NCBI GenBank assembly: GCA_938074605.1 | Contig: CALJEI010000002.1 | Coordinates: 62,001-126,000, forward strand | DNA: 64,000 bases | Reading direction: 5' to 3' | Origin: an uncultured Ignisphaera sp. | GTDB lineage: Archaea > Thermoproteota > Thermoprotei_A > Sulfolobales > Ignisphaeraceae | Shown here: piece after piece, positions 47,078-56,270 of the stretch | How positions within the stretch are numbered: position 1 is the stretch's first letter | Layout of the letters: each line of letters opens with the position of its first letter | The notes under the pieces: generated by a model | The model's input: the letters and a program-made list of their open reading frames with translations, nothing else | What the model was told of the DNA's origin: nothing | Databases searched by the model: none | Made by a program: the position numbers and the translations under genes

Positions 47078-47950
47078 TTATTTCCTCACCTGATTCCTTA
47101 CATACTCCATTATCTTTCTATGGAGTTGAACACCTGTTGCTACTACAGTATTCTTAAATTCTGGTACAGCATTTATCTCATTTACTATATATCCCCTTGC
47201 TGGATCCTCAAATATGTCGATACCTGCTATCTCAATTCCAATTAATCTAGCAGTCTTTAATGCTAGTTCATTAAGCTCAGCATCAATTTTTGCTGTTACT
47301 GCCTTTCCACCCCTAGCAGTATTTGTTATCCAATGATTGCTAACTCTATAGATAGCTGCAGGAGTTTCATCACCAACTATAAAAATCCTTATATCTCGCC
47401 CCGGCTTCTTTACATACTCCTGAAGCATATGAACCTTCATTGTAGGATTTGGTATATAGGTTCTATGCTCAAGTAGTGATCTAAGCTCCTCATCATCTCT
47501 AGCCATAGCTATTAATCGGCCCCAACTACCATCGATAGGCTTTACCACAACTGGATATCCTAAGAGTTGTGCTGATTTATAGCATGAGTCTTCACTAAAA
47601 GCTATAACAGTTCTAGGAATCTTTATACCTACTTTTGCTAATATTGATGCTGTCCAAAGCTTATTCATAGCTATTGCTGTAGCATTTGATGTATTGATGG
47701 TTCTTAGACCAATTGATTCAAGAGCTAGAGTAGCATTTAATGCAGTTGTGTGGCTTATAGCTCTCTGTAGGACTATATCTACATCTATGTTTGACAATCC
47801 AGATAGACTACTGTGTCCAACTATAAGTTGGAGAGAATGTATGTGGAGAAGATTAACGTCAAGCCCAAGCTCTTTTGCTGCATCAGTTAATGCTTTTTCC
47901 TCCCACCTCAAAACCTCATACGCTATACCAACTTTGGCAATAAACCCCAC
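47078..47950 (-). CDS. lysX: [LysW]-aminoadipate/glutamate ligase LysX
   Basis: About 290-residue ATP-grasp (RimK-like) ligase that couples the amino group of aminoadipate and/or glutamate to the C-terminal glutamate of LysW. VGIAYEVLRWEEKALT begins the fold; KPIDGSWGRLIA near 130, FIVGDETPAAIYRVSNHW near 190, TARGGKA and VNEINAVPEFKN near 260 form the ATP-grasp site. GTG at 47950 is chosen: it follows lysW by four bases and gives the family's usual N-terminus, whereas ATG 47986 lies inside lysW. Only one X-type ligase is in the window, so whether it takes one or both substrates is open. Confidence 0.92.
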   Translation of the reverse strand: MGFIAKVGIAYEVLRWEEKALTDAAKELGLDVNLLHIHSLQLIVGHSSLSGLSNIDVDIVLQRAISHTTALNATLALESIGLRTINTSNATAIAMNKLWTASILAKVGIKIPRTVIAFSEDSCYKSAQLLGYPVVVKPIDGSWGRLIAMARDDEELRSLLEHRTYIPNPTMKVHMLQEYVKKPGRDIRIFIVGDETPAAIYRVSNHWITNTARGGKAVTAKIDAELNELALKTARLIGIEIAGIDIFEDPARGYIVNEINAVPEFKNTVVATGVQLHRKIMEYVRNQVRK

Positions 47951-47954
47951 CTCT

Positions 47955-48128
47955 CTATTCTCCCCAGTCTTCACTAACCCCTTCAAAAGGCTTTACTTTT
48001 ACTGTATTATTATCATCAACTATAACCTCGAGAGTTACTCCACAGTCATGTTCAACTATCTCTCCTGCTATAACATCATCTGGTAGCTGTACCTCTCCAC
48101 CACAGACAGGACATTTAACTGATACCAT
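47955..48128 (-). CDS. lysW: LysW amino-group carrier protein
   Basis: A 57-residue acidic protein, short enough to be missed by length cut-offs. The N-terminal zinc site starts with VKCPVCGGEV and ends near EHDCGVTLEV, giving CxxC plus a His-x-Cys pair. The C-terminus is the diagnostic EDWGE, whose last glutamate carries the substrate as an isopeptide. It protects the amino group of aminoadipate and glutamate and presents intermediates to LysZ, LysY, LysJ and LysK. ATG 48128 has a GGTGGG stretch upstream. First gene of the operon, divergent from lysY. Confidence 0.95.
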   Translation of the reverse strand: MVSVKCPVCGGEVQLPDDVIAGEIVEHDCGVTLEVIVDDNNTVKVKPFEGVSEDWGE

Positions 48129-48356
48129 CTATAGCCCACCATATATACTAAATCTAGATTTAACTAAACTTTGCAGTGTATACTGGGGATATATATAATA
48201 CTGTAAATGGTATATGCGGATTAATGGCACATCTCCGTTCAAACACAGCACCAACTATAAATATTGCCTATTTGAAGCCGCACCAAAAAATATGCAGAGT
48301 ATTAGTTAAGTTTGCACCCACCTAAATACTATGCTAAAGTGGATAGGTGACAATCA
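48129..48356. promoter_or_regulatory. Divergent control region between lysW and lysY
   Basis: 228 bases between the two halves of the lysine/ornithine gene set. AGGTGA lies six bases before the lysY ATG. A TATATATAATA run at 48190-48200 and weaker AT boxes at both ends are promoter candidates. In Sulfolobus, LysM binds the lysW promoter; a lysM-like gene lies just downstream here, so a LysM site is expected, but I could not define an exact operator. Confidence 0.4.
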
Positions 48357-49415
48357 ATGAGTAGGTTAAGTGTATGTGTAGTAGGTGCATCAGGATATAC
48401 AGGAGGTGAGCTACTCAGGCTCTTAGCTACACATCCCTATGTAGAGGTTACTATGGCAACCTCTAGAGAATATGCAGGAAAGCCTATACACTACGTGCAT
48501 TTTAATTTACGAGGTATGTATAGAAACCTTAAATTCTCTGAATTAAACATAGATCTCCTCCTAAAAAAGTGCGATACTGTTTTTCTGTCACTTCCACATG
48601 GTGTATCGCTAAACTATGTGCCAAAACTATATGAGGCTGGATTAACCATTGTCGATCTAAGTGCAGATTTTAGACTAAAGAATCCTGAGGCATATAGAGT
48701 TTGGTACGGCTATGAACACCCCTATCAGGATTTAATTAAGAAAGCCGTCTATGGCTTACCTGAACTTCATAGGGATGAACTAAAGAGTGCTAAACTTATA
48801 GCAGCACCCGGATGTAATGCAACAGCTGCTATACTATCACTGATACCCCTTATCAAGAATAAGCTTATCCATACAGATAGAATAGTTATAGATGTAAAGG
48901 TAGGTAGTAGTGAAGCTGGTTCAAAGCCCTCTATATCTGATCACCATCCTGAGAGGGAGGGTTGTATAAGGCCATATGATGCTGAGGGCCATAGACATGC
49001 CGCTGAAGTTGAACAAGAGTTAAGTATTATTGCAAGACATGAGATTAGGGTGTCTATGGTTCCACATGCTGTTGGAAGTATAAGGGGTGCTTTAGCTTCA
49101 TCTCACACCTGGCTTATCAATAGCTTAGATGATACAGAGCTTTTAAGATACTATGTAAATACGTATAAGGGGGAGCCCTTCATAAGAATAGTATATAAGT
49201 TGCCACCGGGATACCCAGATCCAAAATATGTAATTGGAAGTAATTTTGCTGATATAGGTTTTGCTGTTGAAAGAAGATTGAATAGAATTACATCATTTGC
49301 AGCAATAGATAATTTAATGAAGGGTGCTGCAGGACAGGCTATACAGGCTTTTAACATTGCAAAGGGCTTTGACGAGAGCACAGGACTTATAATAGTACCT
49401 CCAAAACCTGTATAA
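48357..49415 (+). CDS. lysY: [LysW]-aminoadipyl/glutamyl phosphate reductase LysY
   Basis: 352-residue NADPH-dependent reductase of the ArgC family; reduces LysW-bound acyl phosphate to the semialdehyde. The Rossmann motif GASGYTGGELLRLL is at residues 9-22, the catalytic cysteine is in APGCNATAAIL near 149, KVGSSEAGSKPS near 181 and the histidine region MVPHAVGSIRGA near 231 are conserved. Starts with ATG after AGGTGA. Fourteen bases from lysZ. Confidence 0.95.
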   Translation: MSRLSVCVVGASGYTGGELLRLLATHPYVEVTMATSREYAGKPIHYVHFNLRGMYRNLKFSELNIDLLLKKCDTVFLSLPHGVSLNYVPKLYEAGLTIVDLSADFRLKNPEAYRVWYGYEHPYQDLIKKAVYGLPELHRDELKSAKLIAAPGCNATAAILSLIPLIKNKLIHTDRIVIDVKVGSSEAGSKPSISDHHPEREGCIRPYDAEGHRHAAEVEQELSIIARHEIRVSMVPHAVGSIRGALASSHTWLINSLDDTELLRYYVNTYKGEPFIRIVYKLPPGYPDPKYVIGSNFADIGFAVERRLNRITSFAAIDNLMKGAAGQAIQAFNIAKGFDESTGLIIVPPKPV

Positions 49416-49429
49416 GGTGTAGAAATAGT

Positions 49430-50233
49430 ATGACTATTATTGTTAAAATTGGTGGTCGAGTCCTCAATAGAAATATTGATAGCATTATAAAGGATATTGC
49501 TGAACTCTCAAAAAATAGAAAGGTGGTTTTAGTTCATGGTGGTGGGGATATTGTTAGTGAATTCTGTAAAAGACTTGGAGTAGAGCCTAGATTTGTTGTA
49601 TCTCCTGAAGGTATTAGAAGTAGATATACTGATGAGAGGGAGCTTGAGGTATATGTAATGGTTATGGCTGGGAAGATTAACAAGTTGATAGTATCTAAAT
49701 TTAGATCTCTTGGCTGTAGAGCCGTGGGTATAACTGGAGCTGACGGCCCTACACTATTGGCTGAGAGGAAAAAGCGTATTGTAATAATAGATGAGAGGGG
49801 TAGAAAGAGAGTAATAGATGGCGGATACACAGGTAGGATAGTAAGCATTGACACCGAATTAATCAACACGCTACTCGAAAGGGGATACATAGTTGTTGTA
49901 TCGCCAATAGCCATAGATAGTGAAGGTACACTACTAAATGTAGATGGAGATCAGGTAGCATATACAATAGCATCAGCCCTAAAGGTTGAAAGTTTAGTTA
50001 TACTAACAGATGTAGATGGTGTTATAATTGATAACAATATTGTTAAAGAGATTAAAACTAGCGAAATCAATAAGATTATAGAAAAGGTCGGCGCAGGTAT
50101 GAATAGAAAGATATTGATGGCTGAAAAAGCTCTAGAAAATGGTGTAGGTAAAATAGTAATAGCTTCAGGCAACATTGATAATCCTGTGACAAATGCGTTA
50201 AGAGGTGGTGGTACTAGTATCATTAAAGGGTGA
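49430..50233 (+). CDS. lysZ: [LysW]-aminoadipate/glutamate kinase LysZ
   Basis: 267-residue amino-acid kinase of the ArgB family, phosphorylating the side-chain carboxylate of LysW-bound aminoadipate or glutamate. VKIGGRVL at residues 5-12, LVHGGGDIVSE near 36, TGADGPTLLAER near 103, and ILTDVDGVI near 187 form the ATP and substrate sites. AAGGTG lies before the ATG. Its TGA is five bases from the lysM start. Confidence 0.95.
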   Translation: MTIIVKIGGRVLNRNIDSIIKDIAELSKNRKVVLVHGGGDIVSEFCKRLGVEPRFVVSPEGIRSRYTDERELEVYVMVMAGKINKLIVSKFRSLGCRAVGITGADGPTLLAERKKRIVIIDERGRKRVIDGGYTGRIVSIDTELINTLLERGYIVVVSPIAIDSEGTLLNVDGDQVAYTIASALKVESLVILTDVDGVIIDNNIVKEIKTSEINKIIEKVGAGMNRKILMAEKALENGVGKIVIASGNIDNPVTNALRGGGTSIIKG

Positions 50234-50237
50234 GAAA

Positions 50238-50660
50238 ATGCCTACATTAGACGATATTGATATAAAGCTATTAAAACTTCTCAAGGAAAATGCAAGAACC
50301 CCCTACTCAAGGCTTGCAAAAGAGCTTGGTATAAGTGAATCTGCAGTTAGAAAGCGTATATCTAAACTAATTAAAACTGGGGTTATAAAGAAAATGACCA
50401 TAGAGTATGACCTTGGAAATGAGGTAAAGGCTATCATTCTTGTTAAGTCACAGCCACCTGTACCTGTGCCAGAAATCTCTAGAAATATTATGAAAATTAC
50501 AGGTGTTGATTATGTATATGAGGTTACAGGAGAGTATGACATTATTGTAGTGGCTAGGGCAAGTGGTGTTGATATGGTTAATAGATTTATAGATGAAATA
50601 AGATCGATACCAGGAGTGGTAAGCACATATACTATGATTGTACTTAGAACCTGGGTCTAG
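50238..50660 (+). CDS. lysM: Lrp/AsnC-family regulator LysM
   Basis: 140-residue Lrp-type regulator: winged helix-turn-helix (DDIDIKLLKLLKENARTPYS, then LGISESAVRKRISKL) at residues 5-50 and an RAM/ACT-like effector domain (VKAIILVKSQP to the end). ATG 50238 is chosen because GGTGA lies at 50229-50233; an upstream frame opens at 50205 but runs inside lysZ. Sequence and place at the end of lysYZ match LysM of Sulfolobus, which responds to lysine and controls lysW expression. Here that role is inferred from synteny. Confidence 0.88.
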   Translation: MPTLDDIDIKLLKLLKENARTPYSRLAKELGISESAVRKRISKLIKTGVIKKMTIEYDLGNEVKAIILVKSQPPVPVPEISRNIMKITGVDYVYEVTGEYDIIVVARASGVDMVNRFIDEIRSIPGVVSTYTMIVLRTWV

Positions 50661-50772
50661 ATAGACCAAGAGGGAAAAACTTTTAAACACTGTACCTAAC
50701 CTATTACTATAACTCAACTTTAAACATTTAAACGCTAGAGGTGAAGATGATGCGCCAAACACTATAGGTGGG

Positions 50773-51738
50773 GTGAGGGGTGATGCAGCTAAACATGTTA
50801 CTGTTAAAGCTCCTGGTTCTATAGCAAATCTAGGTCCAGGGTTCGATATTCTAGCTATTGCTATCTCTGAATTCCAAGATATAGTTGAGGTTTCTCTCAC
50901 CCCTGGTAATAGCAAAATACATGTTACTTCTAAAGGCTTCAATATACCATCAGGTGAACATAATGTTGCATATGCTGTTGCAAAAGGATTTATGGAGAAA
51001 TATGGTATAGGAGATGTTGATTTACATATTAGAGTTGTTAAAGGTGTCCCTCCAGCCTCTGGTCTAGGGAGCTCAGGGGCAACGTCTGCTGCCACAGCTT
51101 TTGCGTTATCTAAACTCTTTAAACTAAATCTATCTGACGAAGAACTTATGTATCTAGCGGGGTTAGGTGAAGCCTTTGCTACGGGCTCCCCTCACTATGA
51201 TAATGTTGCTGCAAGTCTTTTTGGTGGTTTTGTAATTATTGATGCTAATAGGGGTAGGGCCTATAGCTTTAAACCTAACGTGAAGCTTAGTATAGCCATA
51301 GTCATCCCAAAACTCTATGAGTTTATGAATAGGAGAAAGACTGAATACGCCAGATCTTTATTGCCAAGACAGATAGATTTAGATACACACATTAAACAGT
51401 CATCCTCATTAGCAAAACTAATCTACGCTTTATTTACTAACAACGTTGAGCTATTTGGTGAAGCAATATCAACAGATTTTATTGTTGAACCTCATAGGGC
51501 TAAGATGATACCATATTACTATGAGCTTAAGAAGCTTGCTCTTGAACATGGTGCTCTCGGATTTAATATAAGTGGCGCTGGACCCTCGGTATTCTCTATA
51601 CACAGGACTTCTGAGGAAGCTAAATATGTAGGTGAAAAACTAAGTGAGTTTCTTATTAACAAGGGTGTGGAGTGTAGTTACATTGTTTCGCATGTATCTG
51701 AATCAGGTGTTAAAGTTGTTGAGGTGGGAGATATATGA
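50773..51738 (+). CDS. thrB: Homoserine kinase
   Basis: 321-residue GHMP kinase phosphorylating homoserine. VKAPGSIANLGPGFDILAIA at residues 11-30 is the N-terminal motif, VPPASGLGSSGATSAA near 95 the ATP-binding loop, and ISGAGPSVFSIHR near 266 the C-terminal motif. The start is GTG at 50773, behind a GGTGGGG run. ATGs at 50747/50750 are in another frame and stop after a few codons. It shares ATGA with hom. Confidence 0.95.
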   Translation: MRGDAAKHVTVKAPGSIANLGPGFDILAIAISEFQDIVEVSLTPGNSKIHVTSKGFNIPSGEHNVAYAVAKGFMEKYGIGDVDLHIRVVKGVPPASGLGSSGATSAATAFALSKLFKLNLSDEELMYLAGLGEAFATGSPHYDNVAASLFGGFVIIDANRGRAYSFKPNVKLSIAIVIPKLYEFMNRRKTEYARSLLPRQIDLDTHIKQSSSLAKLIYALFTNNVELFGEAISTDFIVEPHRAKMIPYYYELKKLALEHGALGFNISGAGPSVFSIHRTSEEAKYVGEKLSEFLINKGVECSYIVSHVSESGVKVVEVGDI

Positions 51739-52763
51739 TTAAAAGAATAAAAATAGTAGTAATTGGTTTTGGATCTATTGGAAGGGCTCTAGCTAAGGTA
51801 ATAGCATTAAAGAGAAAAACTATTAACAATAAATATGGTATTCTAATAGATGTAGTTGGAGTTGTTGATTCAAAGGGAATGGCCCTAAAAGCCGACGGTT
51901 TTGATGAGTATGAACTGCTAAAGCTTTGCGAAGTTCCAAGATCAGGGGTGAATTTATTTAAACCCTATGCTTACCAAGGTGTCGATTTAGATGTTCTTTA
52001 TAATAGTACCCAACCCGATGTTCATATAGAGCTAACACCATCTGAATACAGTTCTGGTGAACCTGGTATCTCAAATATAATCTATGCTATTAATAGAGGT
52101 GTACATGTTGTTACTGCAAACAAGGCTCCACTTGTACTAAAATATAGAGAAATTATGTCTAGTGCTTTATCAAAAGGTGTAGAGATACGGTTTAGAGCTA
52201 CAGTTCTTGGAGGAACACCATTTATTGATACATTAATGAGTTTGAGAAGCCATGATATTGAGAGAATTGAGGGTATATTAAATGCTACATCTAATTTTAT
52301 ACTAACTGAAATGCATGAAAAGCTTGTTGACTTTAATGAAGCCCTTAGAATGGCACAGGCATTAGGTGTAGCAGAAGCTAATCCTACGCTAGATGTAGAT
52401 GGTGTAGATGCTGCTGCAAAGATGGTAATCATATCAAACATTTTAGAAAAACCATTAAAAATTGAGGAAATTTATAGGGAGAGTATATCTAGAGTTACAC
52501 TAAGGGATATTATTGATGCTGTAAGACAGGGATATATTATAAAGTCAATAACGTTCTTCGATGTTCGTGGAGGGAAGGCCTCAATAAAAATTGTAAAGAT
52601 TCCGAAGAGCGATTTATTTGCACAGATAAATGGTATAATGAATGGTGTTAGAATAAGAAGTGATGCAACAGAAATTGTGTTTATAGGTAGGGGTGGTGGT
52701 GGTATAGAGACTGCACATTCTATATTAGATGACGTTATTTCAATAGCCTTACATTATAGTTGA
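51735..52763 (+). CDS. hom: Homoserine dehydrogenase
   Basis: 342-residue enzyme reducing aspartate-4-semialdehyde to homoserine. IGFGSIGRALAKV near residue 11 binds NAD(P), TANKAPLVLKY near 133, GGTPFIDTLM near 159, ILNATSNFIL near 179 and ANPTLDVDGVDAAAKM near 214 are conserved. No C-terminal ACT domain, the usual short archaeal form. Begins in the thrB stop (ATGA) and is directly joined to the aspartate kinase gene (TGA then ATG). Confidence 0.95.
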   Translation: MIKRIKIVVIGFGSIGRALAKVIALKRKTINNKYGILIDVVGVVDSKGMALKADGFDEYELLKLCEVPRSGVNLFKPYAYQGVDLDVLYNSTQPDVHIELTPSEYSSGEPGISNIIYAINRGVHVVTANKAPLVLKYREIMSSALSKGVEIRFRATVLGGTPFIDTLMSLRSHDIERIEGILNATSNFILTEMHEKLVDFNEALRMAQALGVAEANPTLDVDGVDAAAKMVIISNILEKPLKIEEIYRESISRVTLRDIIDAVRQGYIIKSITFFDVRGGKASIKIVKIPKSDLFAQINGIMNGVRIRSDATEIVFIGRGGGGIETAHSILDDVISIALHYS

Positions 52764-53912
52764 ATGGGTGGGTATGTATTGGATAGTAGAAGACTTTGTG
52801 TAATAAAGATAGGGGGTTCACTACTAAGAGACTCTAAATCATATTTGGAATCAGCACAAAAAATTAGGGAGGTATTTATTGAAAATGGGTATAAGACGAT
52901 AGTAGTGGTTTCCGCTGTCAAGGGTATAACTGATAAACTTATACAGGTTGCAAAAGGTTCGCAAGAAGCTTTAAGGTATGTAAGCGAAAAATACCTTGAA
53001 ATAGCTAAGGAATTGAATAGTGTAAAGATTATTAGGAGGGTTGATGAGGAGCTTAAGAGACTTGAGATAGTAGCTAGCGCTATAAGTGGGGGTGGTATTG
53101 ATTTATCTCTATATGACCTATTACTATCATTTGGAGAAAGAATAAGTAAAATACTGATGGTCGGCGCACTTGAAGCTGTTGGTGTTAGTGCCCTAGAACT
53201 CCATGCAAATGAGCTTATTGTAACTAATGAGACATTCAGTGACGCCTCAATTGACTATATCTCAACATCCGCTAATCTTGAGAAACTCTATTCATCTATT
53301 ATTGATAATCCGGCCATCCCTGTGATAGAGGGCTTTATAGGATCAACAATAGATGGAAGAATAACAACACTTGGTAGAGGTGGTTCTGACTATACAGCAA
53401 CAACAATAGCATCACTACTAAATATAGATGCAGTCTATCTGGTAACAGATGTAGATGGCATAATGACTACAGATCCAGATATAGTTGAAAATGCTAGGCT
53501 TGTTAGGGTTATGAGCTATAGAGAGTCGCTTGAGGCAGCATTACATGGTGCAAAGAAAATTAATCCAAAAGCATTTGAACCTTTAGAGAAATTCTATAGT
53601 TCTAAGTTAATTATAGGCTCATGGTCTAGGTTTGGCACTGAGATAGTTAGGGAAATTTCAAGAGATCTATGGGGGCCTAAGGTAATTATGAATAGAGAGT
53701 CGCAGGGTGTATCATACATAGCTATAGTTGGTGAAGGAACATCATCAATACCATTTATAAGGAGGGTACTTGAAATAATTGATAGAAATGGCATTGATAT
53801 AGTTGGTATACAGTCATATGTATACAGGCCATCACTACTAGTATATGTCACTCCATCATATGAACTTAAAATTCTTCGTCTATTACACAAGGAATTGTTT
53901 GAGGGTGTTTGA
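52764..53912 (+). CDS. Aspartate kinase, short form
   Basis: 382-residue kinase for aspartate, first step to threonine and methionine. VIKIGGSLL near residue 13, LSFGERIS near 119, LGRGGSDYTA near 203, VTDVDGIMTTDPD near 222 and LHGAKKINPKAFEPL near 256 cover the catalytic domain. After about residue 300 there is room for one ACT domain (YIAIVGEGTSSIPFIRRVLEI near 314-376), whereas most aspartate kinases have two in series. It starts directly after the hom stop. The gene symbol is left open to avoid confusion with lysine genes; lysine here probably does not come from aspartate. Confidence 0.93.
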   Translation: MGGYVLDSRRLCVIKIGGSLLRDSKSYLESAQKIREVFIENGYKTIVVVSAVKGITDKLIQVAKGSQEALRYVSEKYLEIAKELNSVKIIRRVDEELKRLEIVASAISGGGIDLSLYDLLLSFGERISKILMVGALEAVGVSALELHANELIVTNETFSDASIDYISTSANLEKLYSSIIDNPAIPVIEGFIGSTIDGRITTLGRGGSDYTATTIASLLNIDAVYLVTDVDGIMTTDPDIVENARLVRVMSYRESLEAALHGAKKINPKAFEPLEKFYSSKLIIGSWSRFGTEIVREISRDLWGPKVIMNRESQGVSYIAIVGEGTSSIPFIRRVLEIIDRNGIDIVGIQSYVYRPSLLVYVTPSYELKILRLLHKELFEGV

Positions 53913-53913
53913 A

Positions 53914-54975
53914 ATGAAACGTCGTGTAGCTGTATTAGGTGCTACAGGAATTGTGGGTCAAAGATTTGTATCACTTTTAGGAGATCATCCATGGTTTGAA
54001 TTAGCCATAGTAGCAGCTTCAGAAAAAAGTATAGGAAGGAAATACTGTGAAGCTGTTAGATGGGTTATTGAAAAGCCTATACCTAGCAGTATTGCTGATC
54101 TTGAGCTATCTCCAATATCAAATGATATAGCAAAAGAGGAAATCGATATTGTATTTACAGCACTTCCAGCTGAAGTTGCTAAAGATATAGAGATTGAACT
54201 AGCAAAAAAGGGGATAATTGTTATATCTAATGCCAGCCCTATGCGACTTGAACCAGATATACCGCTACTCAACCCTGAGGTTAATGCCGATCATGTAGAG
54301 GTTATAGAATATCAGCGTAGGGTTAGAAGATGGAGTGGAGCTATTGTAAAGGTTCCTAATTGTACAACAGCAATATTGACTCTTTCACTAAAGCCCATCA
54401 TGGATGAATTTGGTATTAAAAGAGTTATTGTATCAACTATGCAAGCTCTTTCTGGCGCTGGTTTAACTGGAGTACCATCAATGTTAATATTAGATAATTT
54501 AATACCCTTCATAGAGGGTGAAGAAGAGAAGGTGGAAAGTGAATCCAGAAAGATTTTAGGATATCCAACATCTGATGGCATAACACTTAATAGCAACTTT
54601 GTTGTTTCTGCAAGCTGCCATAGGGTAATGGTGCTAGAGGGCCATACAGAATCTGTTTTTGTAGAAACTGTAAGAGATGTTGATGTTGAGGATTTGATTA
54701 AGTCTATGGAGGAGTTTAAATCTAATAAGATAAGGGGGCTAGGTCTTCCTACAGCTCCAGAAAAGCCTATCGTTGTTAGGAGAGAAATTGATAGACCTCA
54801 GCCAAGATTTGACAGAATGGAGGGGAGAGGCATGAGTGTTGTGATTGGAAGGATAAGAAAGGACTATGCATTAAATGGAGTCAAATATATTGTACTTGGC
54901 CACAATACATTAAGGGGTGCTGCAGGAACTGGTGTGCTTATAGCTGAACTTATGGTTAAAAAGGGTCTTGCGTAA
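53914..54975 (+). CDS. asd: Aspartate-semialdehyde dehydrogenase
   Basis: 353 residues from the ATG at 53914, one base after the kinase stop (an in-frame start at 53845 lies inside the kinase gene). Reduces aspartyl phosphate with NADPH. VLGATGIVGQRFV near residue 7, catalytic cysteine in VPNCTTAIL near 149, ALSGAGLTGVPS near 180, SASCHRVMVLEGHTES near 231. This is the archaeal/fungal type of ASADH. Last of thrB-hom-ask-asd. Confidence 0.95.
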   Translation: MKRRVAVLGATGIVGQRFVSLLGDHPWFELAIVAASEKSIGRKYCEAVRWVIEKPIPSSIADLELSPISNDIAKEEIDIVFTALPAEVAKDIEIELAKKGIIVISNASPMRLEPDIPLLNPEVNADHVEVIEYQRRVRRWSGAIVKVPNCTTAILTLSLKPIMDEFGIKRVIVSTMQALSGAGLTGVPSMLILDNLIPFIEGEEEKVESESRKILGYPTSDGITLNSNFVVSASCHRVMVLEGHTESVFVETVRDVDVEDLIKSMEEFKSNKIRGLGLPTAPEKPIVVRREIDRPQPRFDRMEGRGMSVVIGRIRKDYALNGVKYIVLGHNTLRGAAGTGVLIAELMVKKGLA

Positions 54976-55024
54976 AAACTATTAAGACGAATAACTATTT
55001 CAATTAAGATAATTGTATACTAGA

Positions 55025-55804
55025 TTATTGTGTTTTGCTTATCTGCTTATGAATAGCATGAAGTAGTTGTGTTAATTGATCCAATTGTTGTTCAATAGAT
55101 TTTAGTAGTTCATAGTATTTTGCTATATCATTCATAAATTTAAAGATATTTTGTTTTTGAATAAATAATTGGGCAATACGCTTTAGAGTTGTATATTTTT
55201 TGGCCCATCTAGGTATTATACCAGCACTTCTCATTTCATCTATTTTCTTCATAAGAACATGAATATCTATACCAAGTCTTTCAGCCGCTTCATCAATAGT
55301 TGTAGTTTCTGCTATGGCTTTTAAAACCTCAATATGGCTAGGGTTAATGTTGTGTGTCACTCCATAGAAAACCTCAAAGTAGTCAGCTATAGTATCTTCA
55401 ACAACCTCGCGAAGTATGGTTTCAAGTTCTTCACTTTCAACTAAAAATACATCAGATAGTTGAATGACTTTTACCCCAAGCTTTTCAGCAAGTTCTTTAG
55501 CTGCATCATCAGCAAAACCCTTACATATAACAAGAGGCTTCATACCAAGAATAATTGAATTGACATAGGCTTGTCTTACTCCAGAGACATCTATCTTTCC
55601 AGCCTTTATTTCAACTGCAAACGTCTGTCCAGCACCATCATTAACAATAGCATCAACCTCTCCAACAATAGTCTCATTTATAATAATCTTCCTCCTTGTA
55701 TCTACAATACTATAGCCAAGTTCTTCAAGAACTCTAATTGCTACCCTTTCACTACTAAGCCATTTCCTAGACGGACTAAGTGTATATCTCCTTTCAATAT
55801 TCAT
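55025..55804 (-). CDS. RecB-family PD-(D/E)XK nuclease-like protein with HTH and coiled coil
   Basis: 259 residues. N-terminal 130 residues look like a restriction-endonuclease-like fold: SERVAIRVLEELGY near 18, GEVDAI near 48 and FAVEIKAG near 62 give the D...ExK catalytic set. A winged-helix-like part follows near 160-205 (SHIEVLKAIAETTTIDEAAERLGI), then a C-terminal coiled coil (about 225-259). This resembles the COG4998-type 'RecB-family nuclease' proteins seen across Crenarchaeota, whose function is unknown. No recognisable partner is beside it; it converges with asd. DNA repair or defence are both possible. Confidence 0.75.
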   Translation of the reverse strand: MNIERRYTLSPSRKWLSSERVAIRVLEELGYSIVDTRRKIIINETIVGEVDAIVNDGAGQTFAVEIKAGKIDVSGVRQAYVNSIILGMKPLVICKGFADDAAKELAEKLGVKVIQLSDVFLVESEELETILREVVEDTIADYFEVFYGVTHNINPSHIEVLKAIAETTTIDEAAERLGIDIHVLMKKIDEMRSAGIIPRWAKKYTTLKRIAQLFIQKQNIFKFMNDIAKYYELLKSIEQQLDQLTQLLHAIHKQISKTQ

Positions 55805-56270
55805 GTATAATCATTCCCAGAACATTTACTATATTTTTACTTAAACCTCTATATCTCTTAAAGGTATACTATTATTTAAAAATTTAATTGCGGATATTCA
55901 ACAACACTATAGTGTATTAAAAGCCTCTAAACATATAGGGGTATAGAGATTTAGCGTATAGTTCTGAAGTATTGTTCTACTTCTACTATATGTATTTATA
56001 TTTTTTAAGTATAGAGCTTTTACCCTATTCAAATTGTGTGCACTGAGTTGTAGCTATAAATACACTTTATAATATTAAATAGAATAGATAAATTTATATA
56101 GAATTAAAAGTAGTGTCTAAAGATGTTAGTAAGAATATGTGGTTATCTACTGTTTTATAGATGGAGATTTTACGAAATAACAACAGGCTTACACTATAAT
56201 TGATTAACGGAGTTTAGATAAAATGATTACAAGCCTATTTTAATTTTCTTCTAGATTACCAGCTTTTCAT
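55805..56270. other. Intergenic region, no gene seen
   Basis: About 470 AT-rich bases between the nuclease gene and the oppF stop. Several TATA-like runs (for example near 56085-56100) but no open frame, tRNA or structured RNA that I can support. The nuclease promoter must lie in the left part, since its ATG is at 55804. Confidence 0.4.

Noticed and set aside
50205-50237. Upstream start for lysM inside lysZ
   Set aside because: ATG 50238 has a well-placed GGTGA and gives the normal Lrp N-terminus.
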